Below are positions 18,529 through 28,237 of a stretch of 64,000 nt of DNA, piece after piece. The stretch's first letter is position 1. Every line of letters starts with the position of its first letter. The stretch covers positions 2,408,001 through 2,472,000 of the forward strand of contig NZ_OU015430.1 in the NCBI RefSeq assembly GCF_907164845.1, read 5' to 3'. The translations under genes and the position numbers were made by a program. The notes under the pieces were generated by a model. That model did no database searches and was not told the DNA's origin. It worked only from the letters and a program-made list of their open reading frames with translations. Origin of the DNA: Lysobacter luteus (GTDB lineage: Bacteria > Pseudomonadota > Gammaproteobacteria > Xanthomonadales > Xanthomonadaceae).

Positions 18529-19629
18529 TCAGCCGGAGCGCTTGCGGAACAGGAATACCGACACCGCCACCATCACGACGGTCGGCAATGCATAGGCAAG
18601 CCGGAAGTCGAAGTTGAACGCGCTGGCCATTTTCACGAACTGCGTCTGCAGCAGCCAGAAGCCGAGCGCGAACACAATGCCGATGAACAGCCGTTTGCCC
18701 AGGCCACCGCTGCGCAGGCTGCCGAACGCGAACGGGATCGCGGCCAGGCACAACGCGAGCACATTGAGTGGGTAGAACCAGCGCCCCCAGTAGTGCTCCT
18801 CGTATTCGCCGGCGTCCAGCCCGTTGCGACGCCGGTACTGGATCGCGCTGCGCAGCTCGGTCGCGCTCAGGTAGCGCGGGCGGTCGACATCGGCGCTCAG
18901 CGCGGTGGCGTCCAACTGCGACTCCCAGCGCTCCTCGGCGACCGTCTCGCGTGATACCGAATCTTCGGCGAACGTCGTCCGGGTCACGTCCCGTAGCAGC
19001 CAGCCGCCCGGCCGATGCTCGGCGACCGCGACGCGCGCCAGCGACTGCAGCCGGCCGTCGTCCTCGAACTCGTACAGCCGCACGTCGTGCAGCTCCAGCC
19101 AGCGGTCGTTGCCATCGACGCGCTCCTCGCCGCCCTCGGCATTGAGGATGACGTCGCCCTCGCGGGCCCACACACCCGAGTACTGCGCCACGATGAGGTC
19201 GTCGGACCGCGACGACGCCTTCAGCGCGTCGGCCCGGCGCTGGCCCCACGGGCCGAGCGTCTCGCCATTCACCACCATCAGCGCGGTCAGCAGGGTCAGG
19301 GCTGCCACGACGGTCACGGTCAGGCGCCGGCGCGACAGGCCGATCGCCCGCAGCGCGGTCAGCTCGGAAGTGGCGGCCAGCTGCCCGAGCGCCATCAAAG
19401 AGCCGATCACCGCCGCAGTCGGGAACAGGTAATGCCCGCGCCGCGGCACCGTATAGAGCGTATGGACGATGGCTTCCATCGCCCCGTAGCGGCCGTCGCC
19501 GATGTCGCCGAACTCGCCGACCAGTGCCAGCATCACGTCCAGGCCGAGCAGCACCGCCCACGTCAGCACGACGGTGGCCAGCACGACCTTGCCCAGGTAG
19601 AGGTCGTGGATCTTCGGGAACGGCATCAT
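18529..19629 (-). CDS. lptG: LPS export permease LptG
   Basis: With LptF and LptB2 it forms the ABC transporter that extracts LPS from the inner membrane. The 366 residues have three N-terminal membrane segments (VVLATVVLTWAVLLGLDVM and two more), a periplasmic jellyroll (about 130-260) and three C-terminal segments (YPLNVLALCLAAIPFAFG, RLFIGIVFALGFWLLQ, VVMVAVSVFLFRKR). ATG 19629 overlaps the lptF TGA as ATGA; the 37 extra codons to 19740 lie in lptF. The stop is 21 bases from a REPIN. Confidence 0.93.
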   Translation of the reverse strand: MMPFPKIHDLYLGKVVLATVVLTWAVLLGLDVMLALVGEFGDIGDGRYGAMEAIVHTLYTVPRRGHYLFPTAAVIGSLMALGQLAATSELTALRAIGLSRRRLTVTVVAALTLLTALMVVNGETLGPWGQRRADALKASSRSDDLIVAQYSGVWAREGDVILNAEGGEERVDGNDRWLELHDVRLYEFEDDGRLQSLARVAVAEHRPGGWLLRDVTRTTFAEDSVSRETVAEERWESQLDATALSADVDRPRYLSATELRSAIQYRRRNGLDAGEYEEHYWGRWFYPLNVLALCLAAIPFAFGSLRSGGLGKRLFIGIVFALGFWLLQTQFVKMASAFNFDFRLAYALPTVVMVAVSVFLFRKRSG

Positions 19630-20732
19630 CGCGCGGCCCCCGCGGTGGCCGGGCGGCGGACGCGCAACGGTTGGCGCATCCTGCCGTCGGTGAAGTACAG
19701 CCACAGCGCGAACACCAGCAGCGGCAGCACCAGCCACCACAGGCCCAGCGCCGGCGCGATCCGTCCGGTCTCCAGCCAGTCACGCCCCATCAGCGCCATC
19801 TGGATACCAACCAGGTAGGCCAGGAAGCCCATCATCACGCGCCCGTAGCGGGCCTGCCGCGGCGTGCTGCGGGCCAGCGGCACCGCCATCAGGCCGAACG
19901 CCAGGGTCAGGAACGGCGGCGCGAGGCGGAAATGCAGCTGCGCCTTCGCCTCCGGCCGCGGGTCGCCCAGCAAGCGGGTGGTCGGCATCATTTCCGGGTC
20001 GTTGGGGTCGTAGCGCTCCTCGCCAGCCGGCAGGCGCACCTCGTTGGTGGCGTAGCGCATCAGGCGGTAGTCCAGCCCGTCGTCGGCCGGACCCTCGACC
20101 TGGAATCCGTCCGCCAGCTCCAGGTAGCGCTCGCCCTCGGCATCAACGCTGAGGGCGCCAGCGTTGGCCGTGGTCACGTCGAGCCGGTCGTCCGAGCGAC
20201 GGTAGATGAACACCCGGCGGAACTGGCTGCCGTCGGCCGACATCGCGCCCACGTAGACAACGCCGCCGCCGGGGAGCTCGGTGAAACTGCCCGGCTCAAG
20301 CCCGGACACCACGAGGTTGCGGTTGGCCTCGTTGATCATCTTCCGCGAGATCCCCTCGGCCATCGGCCCCAGCCACAGCGAGCACGCGCCGACCACCAGC
20401 ACCACCGGCACCACCAGCATCAGCACCGGCTTGAGCAGGCGTGTCGGGCCGACGCCGCTGGCGGCGATCACCGGCATCTCCGAATCGCGGTACAACCGGC
20501 CGACGCCGAGCATCATCCCCAACATCAGGGCCAGCGGCAGGATCAGCGGCAGCCAGTTCAGCAGCACCAGGCCGAGCTGCGACAGCATCAGGCCCGCCGG
20601 CAGCCGGCCGGAGGCGATGTCCTTGAGCACGTCGGTGATCACGCCCCCGACGCTGACGATCAGCAGCACCACCAGCGCGGCGAAGGTCGATTGGGCGAAT
20701 TCGCTGAGCAGGTATCGGTCGAGCTTGAGCAT
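19626..20732 (-). CDS. lptF: LPS export permease LptF
   Basis: Partner of LptG in LPS extraction; 368 residues with the same three-plus-three membrane plan around a periplasmic jellyroll. MLKLDRYLLSEFAQSTFAALVVLL is the usual LptF opening, followed by GLVLLNWLPLILPLALMLGMML. I take ATG 20732, preceded by AGG; the long upstream in-frame extension is Pro/Arg-rich and not protein-like. Divergent from pepA, the widely conserved gammaproteobacterial order. Confidence 0.94.
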   Translation of the reverse strand: MLKLDRYLLSEFAQSTFAALVVLLIVSVGGVITDVLKDIASGRLPAGLMLSQLGLVLLNWLPLILPLALMLGMMLGVGRLYRDSEMPVIAASGVGPTRLLKPVLMLVVPVVLVVGACSLWLGPMAEGISRKMINEANRNLVVSGLEPGSFTELPGGGVVYVGAMSADGSQFRRVFIYRRSDDRLDVTTANAGALSVDAEGERYLELADGFQVEGPADDGLDYRLMRYATNEVRLPAGEERYDPNDPEMMPTTRLLGDPRPEAKAQLHFRLAPPFLTLAFGLMAVPLARSTPRQARYGRVMMGFLAYLVGIQMALMGRDWLETGRIAPALGLWWLVLPLLVFALWLYFTDGRMRQPLRVRRPATAGAAR

Positions 20733-21061
20733 CGGCGGCCTGGGGTCGGGGGGGCACGAAGGCCCACGGTGGACGGGGGTGGTTCTAGACAGCGTGTTCT
20801 GCAGGGTGCCGGGGCCAGGCGCCGGGCGGCGTCGACCCCGGCGGAATTCGGAAACCGGGAGGGGTTGCTTTAGACTCGTGGCCTTGTCCGGACGCGGCCA
20901 GCGGCACTGTGCCACGTCACGACGATGCCCCGGCGGGTCCGTCCGTCGCCCCGACCTCGGGGCGCCGCGCGGCGGCATTGTCGCTTGGTTTGCCGGTTTT
21001 CGCTGGCGTGCATCGCGTTGGGCGTCGGACATTCCTCCCACTTCCCCCCGGAATCTGTTTC
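20733..21061. other. lptF/pepA divergent intergenic region
   Basis: A 329-base stretch without a convincing gene. It should contain the promoters of both lptFG and pepA. The only hexamer I can point to is TAGACT at 20871-20876 on the plus strand. The in-frame upstream extension of pepA (from 20909) is arginine- and proline-rich and I do not take it as coding. Confidence 0.6.
20871..20876 (+). promoter_or_regulatory. Candidate -10 box for pepA
   Basis: TAGACT preceded by GCTT, with TTCGGA at 20847-20852 as a poor -35 candidate. It would give a leader of about 180 bases before the pepA ATG. Weak support. Confidence 0.28.
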
Positions 21062-22558
21062 ATGGCACTCGAATTCGAACTGAACCGCAACGACGCCGCC
21101 GCCACCGAGGCGGACTGCATCGTCGTCGGCGCGTTCTCCGACAACACCCTCACCGCGACCGGCCAAGCGCTGGATCGCGCCAGCGGCGGCCGCATCGGCA
21201 AGCTGCTCGAGCGGGGGGACGTCGGCGGCAAGACCGGCCGGACCGCCCTGCTGCACGACCTGGACGGCGTGACCGCGCCCCGCGTGCTGGTGGTCGGGCT
21301 GGGCGAGGCGGGCAAGTTCGGTGTCGCCCAGTACCTCAAGGCCGTCGGTGACGCCGCCCGCGCGCTCAAGACGGGTCCGGTCGGGCATGCGCTGCTGACC
21401 CTCACCGAGGTCGCGGTGGCCGGCCGCGACGCCGCCTGGGCGATCCGCCAGGCCGTGATCACCGCCGACCACGCCAGCTACCGCTACACCGCCACGCTGG
21501 GCGACAAGAGCCGCAAGAAGGCCGAGGAACCCGGTCTGCGCAAGCTGTCGGTGCAGGCCAGCGGCGACGGCGCCGAGGCCGCGCTGGCGCAGGGCCAGGC
21601 GATTGCCGCGGGCGTCCAGTTCGCCCGCGAGCTCGGCAACCTGCCGCCCAACATCTGCAACCCGGGTTACCTGGCCGCGCAGGCGCAGGAGTTCGCCGGC
21701 CGCTTCGACAACACCAGTTGTGAAGTGCTCGACGTCGCCGCGATGGAGAAGCTCGGCATGGGCGCGCTGCTCGCGGTCGGCCGCGGCTCGGCCAATCCGC
21801 CCCGGCTGATCGCGCTGAAGTACAACGGTGCCGCCGAGGGCGAGCGCCCGTACGTGCTGGTCGGCAAGGGCATCACCTTCGACACCGGCGGCATCAACCT
21901 CAAGACCCAGGGCGGGATCGAGGAGATGAAGTTCGACATGTGCGGTGCCGCCACCGTGATGGGCACGTTCGTGTCGGCGGTCGGCATGAAGCTGCCGCTC
22001 AACCTGGTGGTGGTGGTGCCGGCGGTCGAGAACATGCCCGACGCCGATGCGTACCGCCCGTCCGACGTGCTCACCAGCATGTCCGGCCAGACCATCGAAG
22101 TGGGCAATACCGACGCCGAGGGCCGCCTGATCCTGTGCGACGCGCTGACCTGGTCGCAGAAGTTCAAGCCCGCCGCGCTGGTCGACGTCGCCACCCTCAC
22201 CGGTGCCTGCATGGTCGCGCTGGGCAAGTACGCCTCGGGCCTGATGAGCAAGGACGACGACCTGGCCGACGAACTGCTGGCCGCCGGCGAGGAGGTGTTC
22301 GACCGCGCCTGGCGCCTGCCGCTGTGGGACGAGTACCAGAGCATGATCGAGTCCACCTACGCCGACATCTACAACGTCGGCGGCCGCTGGGGCGGCGCGA
22401 TCACCGCCGGCTGCTTCCTGTCGCGCTTCACCGAGGGCCAGCGCTGGGCGCACCTGGACATCGCCGGCAGCGGCAGCGACGAGGGCAAGCGTGGCATGGC
22501 CACCGGCCGCCCGGTCGGTTTGCTGAGCCAGTGGCTGCTGGACCGGTCGGCGAAGTAA
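21062..22558 (+). CDS. pepA: Leucyl aminopeptidase PepA
   Basis: Two-metal hexameric M17 aminopeptidase; in E. coli it is also a DNA-binding helper of Xer recombination and a carAB regulator. The 498 residues show the M17 catalytic half with [14 protein letters not shown] (metal-binding Lys and Asp) and the signature [14 protein letters not shown]. The N-terminal domain is macro-like. ATG 21062 begins [12 protein letters not shown]. It leads a run pepA-holC-valS on the plus strand, 14 bases before holC, the order known in E. coli. XerD, the enzyme PepA assists, is also encoded in this window. Confidence 0.96.
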   Translation: MALEFELNRNDAAATEADCIVVGAFSDNTLTATGQALDRASGGRIGKLLERGDVGGKTGRTALLHDLDGVTAPRVLVVGLGEAGKFGVAQYLKAVGDAARALKTGPVGHALLTLTEVAVAGRDAAWAIRQAVITADHASYRYTATLGDKSRKKAEEPGLRKLSVQASGDGAEAALAQGQAIAAGVQFARELGNLPPNICNPGYLAAQAQEFAGRFDNTSCEVLDVAAMEKLGMGALLAVGRGSANPPRLIALKYNGAAEGERPYVLVGKGITFDTGGINLKTQGGIEEMKFDMCGAATVMGTFVSAVGMKLPLNLVVVVPAVENMPDADAYRPSDVLTSMSGQTIEVGNTDAEGRLILCDALTWSQKFKPAALVDVATLTGACMVALGKYASGLMSKDDDLADELLAAGEEVFDRAWRLPLWDEYQSMIESTYADIYNVGGRWGGAITAGCFLSRFTEGQRWAHLDIAGSGSDEGKRGMATGRPVGLLSQWLLDRSAK

Positions 22559-22572
22559 GCCGCCGGTCCCCC

Positions 22573-22995
22573 ATGCAGGCCGATTTCTACCTGGTCAAGA
22601 AGGAGCGGTTCCGCGAGGAGCCGCTCCTGCTCGTATGCGAGCTGGCCAAGAAGGCCCACGCGCGCGGCCTGCCGATGCTGGTGCTGGCGCGCGACGCCGC
22701 CCAGGCCGAGCGGCTGGACGACCTGCTGTGGTCGTTCGAACCGGACGCCTTCATCCCGCACCAGATCGCCGGTGAGGACGTGGAGGAGGAAGAGGCCGAC
22801 GTGCTGATCGCCCCGCCCGAGGTCGACGCCCCGTTGCGCGCGCTCGTGCTCAACCTGCGCGACGCGGCGGTGGAAGGCACGTTCCAGCGCGTGCTCGAGG
22901 TGGTGCCGGCCGACGACTCCGCCCGCGAGCCGCTGCGCGAGCGCTGGAAGCAATACAAGGCGCGCGGCTTCGAGCTCAAAGCGCACGACATGTGA
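22573..22995 (+). CDS. holC: DNA polymerase III chi subunit
   Basis: Clamp-loader accessory subunit that binds SSB and, through psi, the DnaX complex. The 140-residue protein begins [20 protein letters not shown] and contains [15 protein letters not shown], matching the HolC family (W and IPH around the SSB-binding side). An acidic stretch [10 protein letters not shown] is visible at about 74-83. It lies between pepA and valS as in E. coli. Its usual partner, psi, may be the gene at 26302-26832. Confidence 0.92.
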   Translation: MQADFYLVKKERFREEPLLLVCELAKKAHARGLPMLVLARDAAQAERLDDLLWSFEPDAFIPHQIAGEDVEEEEADVLIAPPEVDAPLRALVLNLRDAAVEGTFQRVLEVVPADDSAREPLRERWKQYKARGFELKAHDM

Positions 22996-23032
22996 CCGAC
23001 CGGCGGCCCGGCCGCCGACCCAAGGCAAGACC

Positions 23033-25816
23033 ATGACCGACACCCTCGCTCCGTCCTACGACCCCACCGAGTTCGAAACCCGCCTGTACCAGCAGTGGGA
23101 GTCCAGCGGCGTGTTCAAGCCCAGCGGCAAGGGTGAGCCATACACGGTGCTGCTGCCGCCGCCCAACGTCACCGGCACCCTGCACATGGGCCACGCGTTC
23201 CAGCACACGCTGATGGACGCGCTGGTGCGCTACCACCGCATGCGCGGCTTCGACACCCTGTGGCAGATGGGCAGCGACCACGCCGGCATCGCCACCGAGA
23301 TGGTGGTCGCGCGCAACCTCGCGCTGGAAGGCAACGGCGAAACCCGCGATTCGCTCGGCCGCGAGGGCTTCATCGGCAAGGTGTGGGACTGGAAGCGGCA
23401 CTCCGGCGACACCATCGAGCGCCAGATGCGCCGGCTCGGCACCTCCGGCGACTGGTCGCGCAGCGTGTTCACGATGGACCCGATGGCCGCCGAGGCGGTG
23501 GTCGAGGCGTTCGTCCGCCTGCACGAGCAGGGCTTGATCTATCGGGGTCAAAGGCTGGTCAACTGGGACCCGGTGCTGAAGACCGCGATCTCCGACCTCG
23601 AAGTGGTCAACGAGGAGGAGGACGGCTTCCTGTGGTCGATCCGCTATCCGCTCAGCGACGGCAGCGGCTCGCTGGTGGTCGCGACCACGCGTCCGGAGAC
23701 GATGCTCGGCGACAGCGCGGTGATGGTGCACCCCGACGACGAGCGCTACGCATCGCTGGTCGGCAGGACGGTGACCCTGCCCCTGACTGGCCGCGAGATC
23801 CCGGTCATCGCCGACGCCTACGTCGACCGCGAGTTCGGCACCGGCGTGGTCAAGGTGACCCCGGCGCACGACTTCAACGACTACCAGGTCGGCCAGCGCC
23901 ACGCGCTGCCACTGATCAACATCTTCACCCCCGACGCGACCGTCAACGACGTCGCCCCGGAGCAGTACCGCGGGCTGGACCGCTACGAAGCGCGCAAGGC
24001 GGTGCTCGCCGACCTGGAGGCGCAGGACCTGCTGGTCGAAACGAAAGCGCACAAGCTGCAGGTCCCGCGCGGCGACCGCACCGGCCAGGCGATCGAGCCG
24101 TACCTGACCGACCAGTGGTTCGTGAAGATGGACGGGCTGGCCAAGCGCGGCATGGAACTGGTCGAGCGCGGCGACGTCCGGTTCGTCCCCGCCAACTGGA
24201 TCAACACCTACCGCCACTGGATGGAAAACATCCAAGACTGGTGCATCAGCCGGCAGCTGTGGTGGGGCCATCGGATCCCGGCGTGGTACGACGAGGCCGG
24301 ACGTATCTACGTCGGCCGCGACGAAGCCGAGGTCCGCGCCAAGCACGCGCTCGGCGCGGACGTCTCGCTGTCGCAGGACAACGACGTGCTGGAGACCTGG
24401 TTCAGTGCGCAGCTGTGGCCGTTCAGCACGATGGGCTGGCCGAACCCGGAACTGATGGCCGAGCGCGGCTTCGACCGGTTCGTGCCGTCTTCGGTGCTGG
24501 TGACCGGGTTCGACATCATCTTCTTCTGGGTCGCTCGGATGATCATGGCGACCGACCACTTCACCGGCCAGGTGCCGTTCCGCGACGTCTACATCACCGG
24601 GCTGGTGCGCGACTCGCACGGACAGAAGATGTCCAAGTCCAAGGGCAACGTGCTCGACCCGCTGGACCTGATCGACGGCATCTCGGCCGACGCGCTGGTC
24701 GCCAAGCGCACCACCGGGCTGATGAACCCGAAGACCGCACCGAAGATCGAGAAGGCCACGCGCAGGGAATTCCCCGAGGGCATCTCGGCGTTCGGCGCCG
24801 ATGCGCTGCGCTTCACGATGGCCGCGCTGGCCGGCCCCGGCCGCGACATCAAGTTCGACCTCGGCCGCGCCGAGGGCTACAAGAACTTCTGCAACAAGTT
24901 GTGGAACGCGACCCGCTTCGTGCTGATGAACACCGAAGGCGCCCGCTTCGACGGACTGCCGCAGCCGGTGACCGACGCCGAGCGCTGGATCCTCGCGCGG
25001 CTGGACGCGACCGCCGCGGAAGCCGCGCAGCATTTCGCCGCGTACCGCTTCGACCTGCTGGCGCAGTCGCTGTACGAGTTCGCCTGGAACGACTTCTGCG
25101 ACTGGTTCGTCGAGCTGGCCAAGCCGGCGCTCAACGGCGGTGACGAAGCGGCGGCGTCGAGCACGCGCCACACCCTGCTGCACGTCCTCGAGCGCCTGCT
25201 GTCGCTGCTGCACCCGCTTGTGCCGTTCGTGACCGAGGCGCTGTGGCAGCAGGTCGCGCCACGGCTGGGCATCGACGGCGACACCATCATGCTGCGGCCG
25301 TACCCGCAGGGCGGCGACATCGACGACGCCGGCCACGCGGACGCCGGTGCAGACGTCGAATGGCTCAAGGCGATGGTCACCGCGCTGCGCCGCGTGCGCA
25401 GCGAGCTCAACGTCGCGCCCGCGCGGCAGGTCACGCTGCTGCTGGCCGGCGCCAGCGCGCGCGACCGCGCCCTCACCACCCGCTTCGAGACATCGCTCCG
25501 CTTCCTCACCCGGCTGGAGCGGATCGACTTCATCGACGACGCCGCCAGCGCACCGGCGGCGGCGACCGCGGTGGTCGGCGAGCTCAAGCTGCTGGTCCCG
25601 CTGGAAGGCCTGGTCGACCTGGGTGCCGAGCGCACCCGCCTGGACAAGGAACTGAAGAAGGTCGACGGGGAGATCGCCAAGTCACAGGGCAAGCTGGCCA
25701 GCGACACCTTCGTCAGCAATGCGCCGGCGGCAGTGGTCGAGCAGGAGCGCAAGCGCCTGGCCGACTGGAACCTGCAGCGCGGGGCGCTGGCCGCCCAGCG
25801 GGCCAAGCTGGGCTGA
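23033..25816 (+). CDS. valS: Valyl-tRNA synthetase
   Basis: Charges tRNA-Val; 927 residues, class Ia. The HIGH motif appears as HMGH (51-54, in [13 protein letters not shown]) and KMSKS at 532-536 ([10 protein letters not shown]). An editing CP1 domain lies between ([13 protein letters not shown]), an anticodon-binding domain follows, and the C-terminal coiled coil typical of ValRS is at the end ([20 protein letters not shown]). ATG 23033 is 37 bases after the holC stop. The end is only three bases from the convergent rimI stop. Confidence 0.98.
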   Translation: MTDTLAPSYDPTEFETRLYQQWESSGVFKPSGKGEPYTVLLPPPNVTGTLHMGHAFQHTLMDALVRYHRMRGFDTLWQMGSDHAGIATEMVVARNLALEGNGETRDSLGREGFIGKVWDWKRHSGDTIERQMRRLGTSGDWSRSVFTMDPMAAEAVVEAFVRLHEQGLIYRGQRLVNWDPVLKTAISDLEVVNEEEDGFLWSIRYPLSDGSGSLVVATTRPETMLGDSAVMVHPDDERYASLVGRTVTLPLTGREIPVIADAYVDREFGTGVVKVTPAHDFNDYQVGQRHALPLINIFTPDATVNDVAPEQYRGLDRYEARKAVLADLEAQDLLVETKAHKLQVPRGDRTGQAIEPYLTDQWFVKMDGLAKRGMELVERGDVRFVPANWINTYRHWMENIQDWCISRQLWWGHRIPAWYDEAGRIYVGRDEAEVRAKHALGADVSLSQDNDVLETWFSAQLWPFSTMGWPNPELMAERGFDRFVPSSVLVTGFDIIFFWVARMIMATDHFTGQVPFRDVYITGLVRDSHGQKMSKSKGNVLDPLDLIDGISADALVAKRTTGLMNPKTAPKIEKATRREFPEGISAFGADALRFTMAALAGPGRDIKFDLGRAEGYKNFCNKLWNATRFVLMNTEGARFDGLPQPVTDAERWILARLDATAAEAAQHFAAYRFDLLAQSLYEFAWNDFCDWFVELAKPALNGGDEAAASSTRHTLLHVLERLLSLLHPLVPFVTEALWQQVAPRLGIDGDTIMLRPYPQGGDIDDAGHADAGADVEWLKAMVTALRRVRSELNVAPARQVTLLLAGASARDRALTTRFETSLRFLTRLERIDFIDDAASAPAAATAVVGELKLLVPLEGLVDLGAERTRLDKELKKVDGEIAKSQGKLASDTFVSNAPAAVVEQERKRLADWNLQRGALAAQRAKLG

Positions 25817-25819
25817 TCG

Positions 25820-26305
25820 CTACCCCTCCGGCAGCAACTCCAGCGCCATCACCACCGCGTCCTCGCGACCGTTGCGGGCCGGGTAATAGCGCGGGCGCCG
25901 GCCGATCTCGTTGAACCCCTCGGTCTCGTACAGCGCGATCGCGCCCGGGTTGCTCGGGCGCACTTCCAGGAAGACACGCTCGGCGCGGCGTGCACGCGCC
26001 AGCCGCAGCAGCGCGCGCAGCAGGGCCCGGCCGTGTCCGGCGCCCTGCAGTTCGGGGGCGACGCAGACGTTGAGCACGTGCGCCTCGCCGGCGGCGATGC
26101 TCATCAGGAAGTAGCCGCCGACGCGGCCATCGACGTCGAGCACCCACGCGGGGTAATCGGCATGCAGGCAGTCGCGGAAGATGCCGAGCGTCCAGGGGAA
26201 TTCGTAGGCGCGGATCTCGACCGCGTGCACCGCGGCGAGATCAGCCTCGCGCATCGGCCGCAGCGCGGTCGCCGGTAGCGGCGGGTCGGCGCTCAGCGCG
26301 CTCAC
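25820..26305 (-). CDS. rimI: Ribosomal protein S18 N-acetyltransferase RimI
   Basis: GNAT-family enzyme that acetylates the N-terminal Ala of S18. The 161 residues show MREADLAAVHAVEIRAYEFPW and then the acetyl-CoA loop VAPELQGAGHGRALLRALL and FLEVRPSNPGAIALYETEGF, a near-perfect RimI signature. GTG 26305 overlaps the stop of the upstream gene as GTGA. In E. coli rimI follows holD, which supports the proposal for the gene upstream. Convergent with valS. Confidence 0.93.
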   Translation of the reverse strand: MSALSADPPLPATALRPMREADLAAVHAVEIRAYEFPWTLGIFRDCLHADYPAWVLDVDGRVGGYFLMSIAAGEAHVLNVCVAPELQGAGHGRALLRALLRLARARRAERVFLEVRPSNPGAIALYETEGFNEIGRRPRYYPARNGREDAVVMALELLPEG

Positions 26306-26832
26306 TGCTGACCCCTCGCCCGCAGGCCACGCAGGCGCGTCCAGAGCCGGCGTTTGGCGGCGGGGTCGTCGCGCAATGCGGCGGGATCAGCCCCGAGCTC
26401 GCGCAGGGTGCGCGCCGCCAGCGCGGGCGACTGACGGGTGGCAGTGACCAGTGCATTCCACAGCGGCCCTTCGAACTGCCGCGTTACACCGGCGCGTCGG
26501 GCGGCATCCAGCGCGGCGGCCTTGCCAGCGGCGTCGGTGCGCGGCGCGACTCGCAGCGGCGCGGCCGGAACCTCCTCGTCGGGTTTCGGCGGTGCCGGCC
26601 GGTGGGCATGTTCGGGCCGGGCGCGTGGCGCATCTGCCACAGGCCGTTCCGCCCGCAGGGCGGGCGCGTCGCCCGGCTCGCCCATGCGTGGCATCGGACT
26701 GCTGGACGTTTGCGCCGGCGCGGTCGGCAGCCCGGGCTCGACCCCGGCGGGCGCCTCGTCGCCCACCAGCGACAGCAGCGAATACCCCATCGCCTGCAAC
26801 CACTCGCGCTGCTGGCCGTCCCAGAGACTCAC
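26302..26832 (-). CDS. holD: Candidate DNA polymerase III psi subunit (HolD-like), divergent
   Basis: 176 residues, not recognisable as a common family by its middle. From GTG 26832 (overlapping the pssA stop as GTGA) the N-terminus reads SLWDGQQREWLQAMGYSLLS, similar to the E. coli psi start with R-D/E-W-x-LQ-x-[LM]-G. The C-terminus has ALRDDPAAKRRLWTRLRGL, resembling the psi end LR-x-[ND]-P-x-A-[RK]-x-x-LW. A Pro/Ala-rich linker (about 30-90) separates them and makes it longer than E. coli psi (137 residues). Position next to rimI and near holC is the strongest context. Resemblance is from memory of E. coli HolD, without an alignment. Alternative: an unrelated conserved hypothetical. Confidence 0.55.
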   Translation of the reverse strand: MSLWDGQQREWLQAMGYSLLSLVGDEAPAGVEPGLPTAPAQTSSSPMPRMGEPGDAPALRAERPVADAPRARPEHAHRPAPPKPDEEVPAAPLRVAPRTDAAGKAAALDAARRAGVTRQFEGPLWNALVTATRQSPALAARTLRELGADPAALRDDPAAKRRLWTRLRGLRARGQQ

Positions 26833-27614
26833 GTCGCCGCCTTCCCGGCCTCGCCGCGGCGGATCCGTCGCCACGCCGCATGGACCGGTCCCGTCAGCGC
26901 ATAGACGCCGGTGATGGCCAGCAGCACCCGTGGCGGATCGATCGCGATCGCCGCCAGCACCGCCAGCACCACCACCACGGTCAGGAACGGCATGCGGTCA
27001 CTGCGCGGGCCGCTGCCCTTGAAGCTGAAATAGCGCACCCGGCTGACCATCAGCAGCGCGGCCGTGGCGGTCGCCGCCAGCGCCAGGTAGCGCAGCTGTG
27101 CGCCTTCGTAGCCGAGTACGAAGCAGGTCCAGACCAGGCTGGCGAGCAGCCCGGCCGACGCCGGGCTGGCCAGCCCGATGAACCAGCGCTTGTCGACCTG
27201 GTTTACCTGCGAGTTGAACCGCGCCAGCCGCATCGCCGCGCAGGCCGCGTACAGGAATGCCACCACCCAGCCGGCCTTGCCCGCGGTGACGCCGTCCAGC
27301 CGGGTCGCCGACAGCGCCCAGTGGTACATCACCAGGGCGGGGGCCAGGCCGAAGCTGATCAGGTCGGCGAGCGAGTCGTACTGGACGCCGAACTCACTCT
27401 GGGTGTTGGTCAGCCGTGCGACCCGGCCATCGATGCCGTCGAGGATCGCGGCCACGAAGATCGCGATGCACGCGTCGTCGAACCGCCCCTGGGTGGCGGC
27501 AATGATCGCGTAGAAGCCGGCAAACAGCCCGCCGGTGGTGAACAGGTTGGGCAGCAGGTAAATGCCGCGTCCGCGCGGCCGTGAGGCGGGCGCGGAGGGT
27601 TGCACGGGTTCCAT
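26829..27614 (-). CDS. pssA: CDP-diacylglycerol-serine O-phosphatidyltransferase
   Basis: Makes phosphatidylserine from CDP-DAG and serine, the first step to phosphatidylethanolamine. This is the integral-membrane CDP-alcohol phosphatidyltransferase type (not the E. coli phospholipase-D-like type). The signature DG-x2-AR-x8-G-x3-D-x3-D is clear: DGIDGRVARL, then GVQYDSLAD. Some eight membrane segments are visible, ending GVYALTGPVHAAWRR. 261 residues. It starts the pssA-holD?-rimI run and diverges from the DUF4124 gene. Confidence 0.9.
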   Translation of the reverse strand: MEPVQPSAPASRPRGRGIYLLPNLFTTGGLFAGFYAIIAATQGRFDDACIAIFVAAILDGIDGRVARLTNTQSEFGVQYDSLADLISFGLAPALVMYHWALSATRLDGVTAGKAGWVVAFLYAACAAMRLARFNSQVNQVDKRWFIGLASPASAGLLASLVWTCFVLGYEGAQLRYLALAATATAALLMVSRVRYFSFKGSGPRSDRMPFLTVVVVLAVLAAIAIDPPRVLLAITGVYALTGPVHAAWRRIRRGEAGKAAT

Positions 27615-27696
27615 TTCGGCAGTTTAGCGCTTGCCTGCCGGCCCGCACGGTGCTGCAATCCGCTTTCGCGACACCGCCAACGCCGGGGAGCCCCGC

Positions 27697-28119
27697 ATGT
27701 CCGCCCAACGCACGTCCACCACCCGCCGCCTGTCCCGGCCGGCCGCCGCCGCCCTTGTGCTGGCACTCGCGCTGCCGGCAGCCCTGGTCGCCACCGGCGG
27801 CGAGCTGTACCAGTGGAAGGACGCCAACGGGGTGACGCACTACTCCGACGCCCCGCCGCCGGGCCAGACCAGCTACGAGAACCGCTCGATCCGCAACAGC
27901 GGTGGCACCGCCGACGCACCGGCAAAGGCCGAGGCACCGGCCGAGAGCGAGCAGTGCACCACCGCGCGCGCCAACCTCGCGCTGCTGCAGGGCGACGGCA
28001 AGGTCGGCACCGACACAGACGGCGACGGCAAGCCCGACACCGAGCTGAGCGTCGACCAGCGCGCCAACGAGGCCGAACTGGCCGCCGCGGCGATCAAGGT
28101 GCACTGCAAGGCCAACTGA
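27697..28119 (+). CDS. Secreted DUF4124-domain protein
   Basis: 140 residues. After the signal peptide (MSAQRTSTTRRL then AAAALVLALALPAALVATGG) comes the DUF4124 motif ELYQWKDANGVTHYSDAPPPG, a short beta unit common in proteobacterial exported proteins, followed by an Ala-rich linker and a region with TDTDGDGKPDTELS, an acidic loop that could bind calcium but may just be a linker. ATG 27697 is preceded by GGGGAG (AGCCCCGC between). Function unknown. Confidence 0.75.
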   Translation: MSAQRTSTTRRLSRPAAAALVLALALPAALVATGGELYQWKDANGVTHYSDAPPPGQTSYENRSIRNSGGTADAPAKAEAPAESEQCTTARANLALLQGDGKVGTDTDGDGKPDTELSVDQRANEAELAAAAIKVHCKAN

Positions 28120-28125
28120 TCGCAG

Positions 28126-28162
28126 GCGGCTGTCGCGCGCGGCCGCGCCTTCACGGTTTTTT
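28126..28162 (+). terminator. Weak possible terminator after the DUF4124 gene
   Basis: A GC-rich imperfect stem (GCGGCT with GGCCGC) is followed after a few bases by CGGTTTTTTT at about 28154-28162. The stem is not perfect and is some bases away from the T run, so this is only a candidate. Confidence 0.35.
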
Positions 28163-28237
28163 TAACGCTGCGGCGGCACCCTCGGGTGATTGCCGCGACC
28201 GCGTTCCTGCCGGTCGCGACCCCAGTGGGAGCGCGCC

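Noticed and set aside
22976-25336. A minus-strand frame of 786 codons opposite valS
   Set aside because: Shadow of valS, with composition typical of antisense high-GC frames; valS has all class Ia motifs.
28120-28237. A small RNA or riboswitch between the DUF4124 gene and the oxidase operon
   Set aside because: Only a weak stem and T run are visible and nothing fits a known RNA family.
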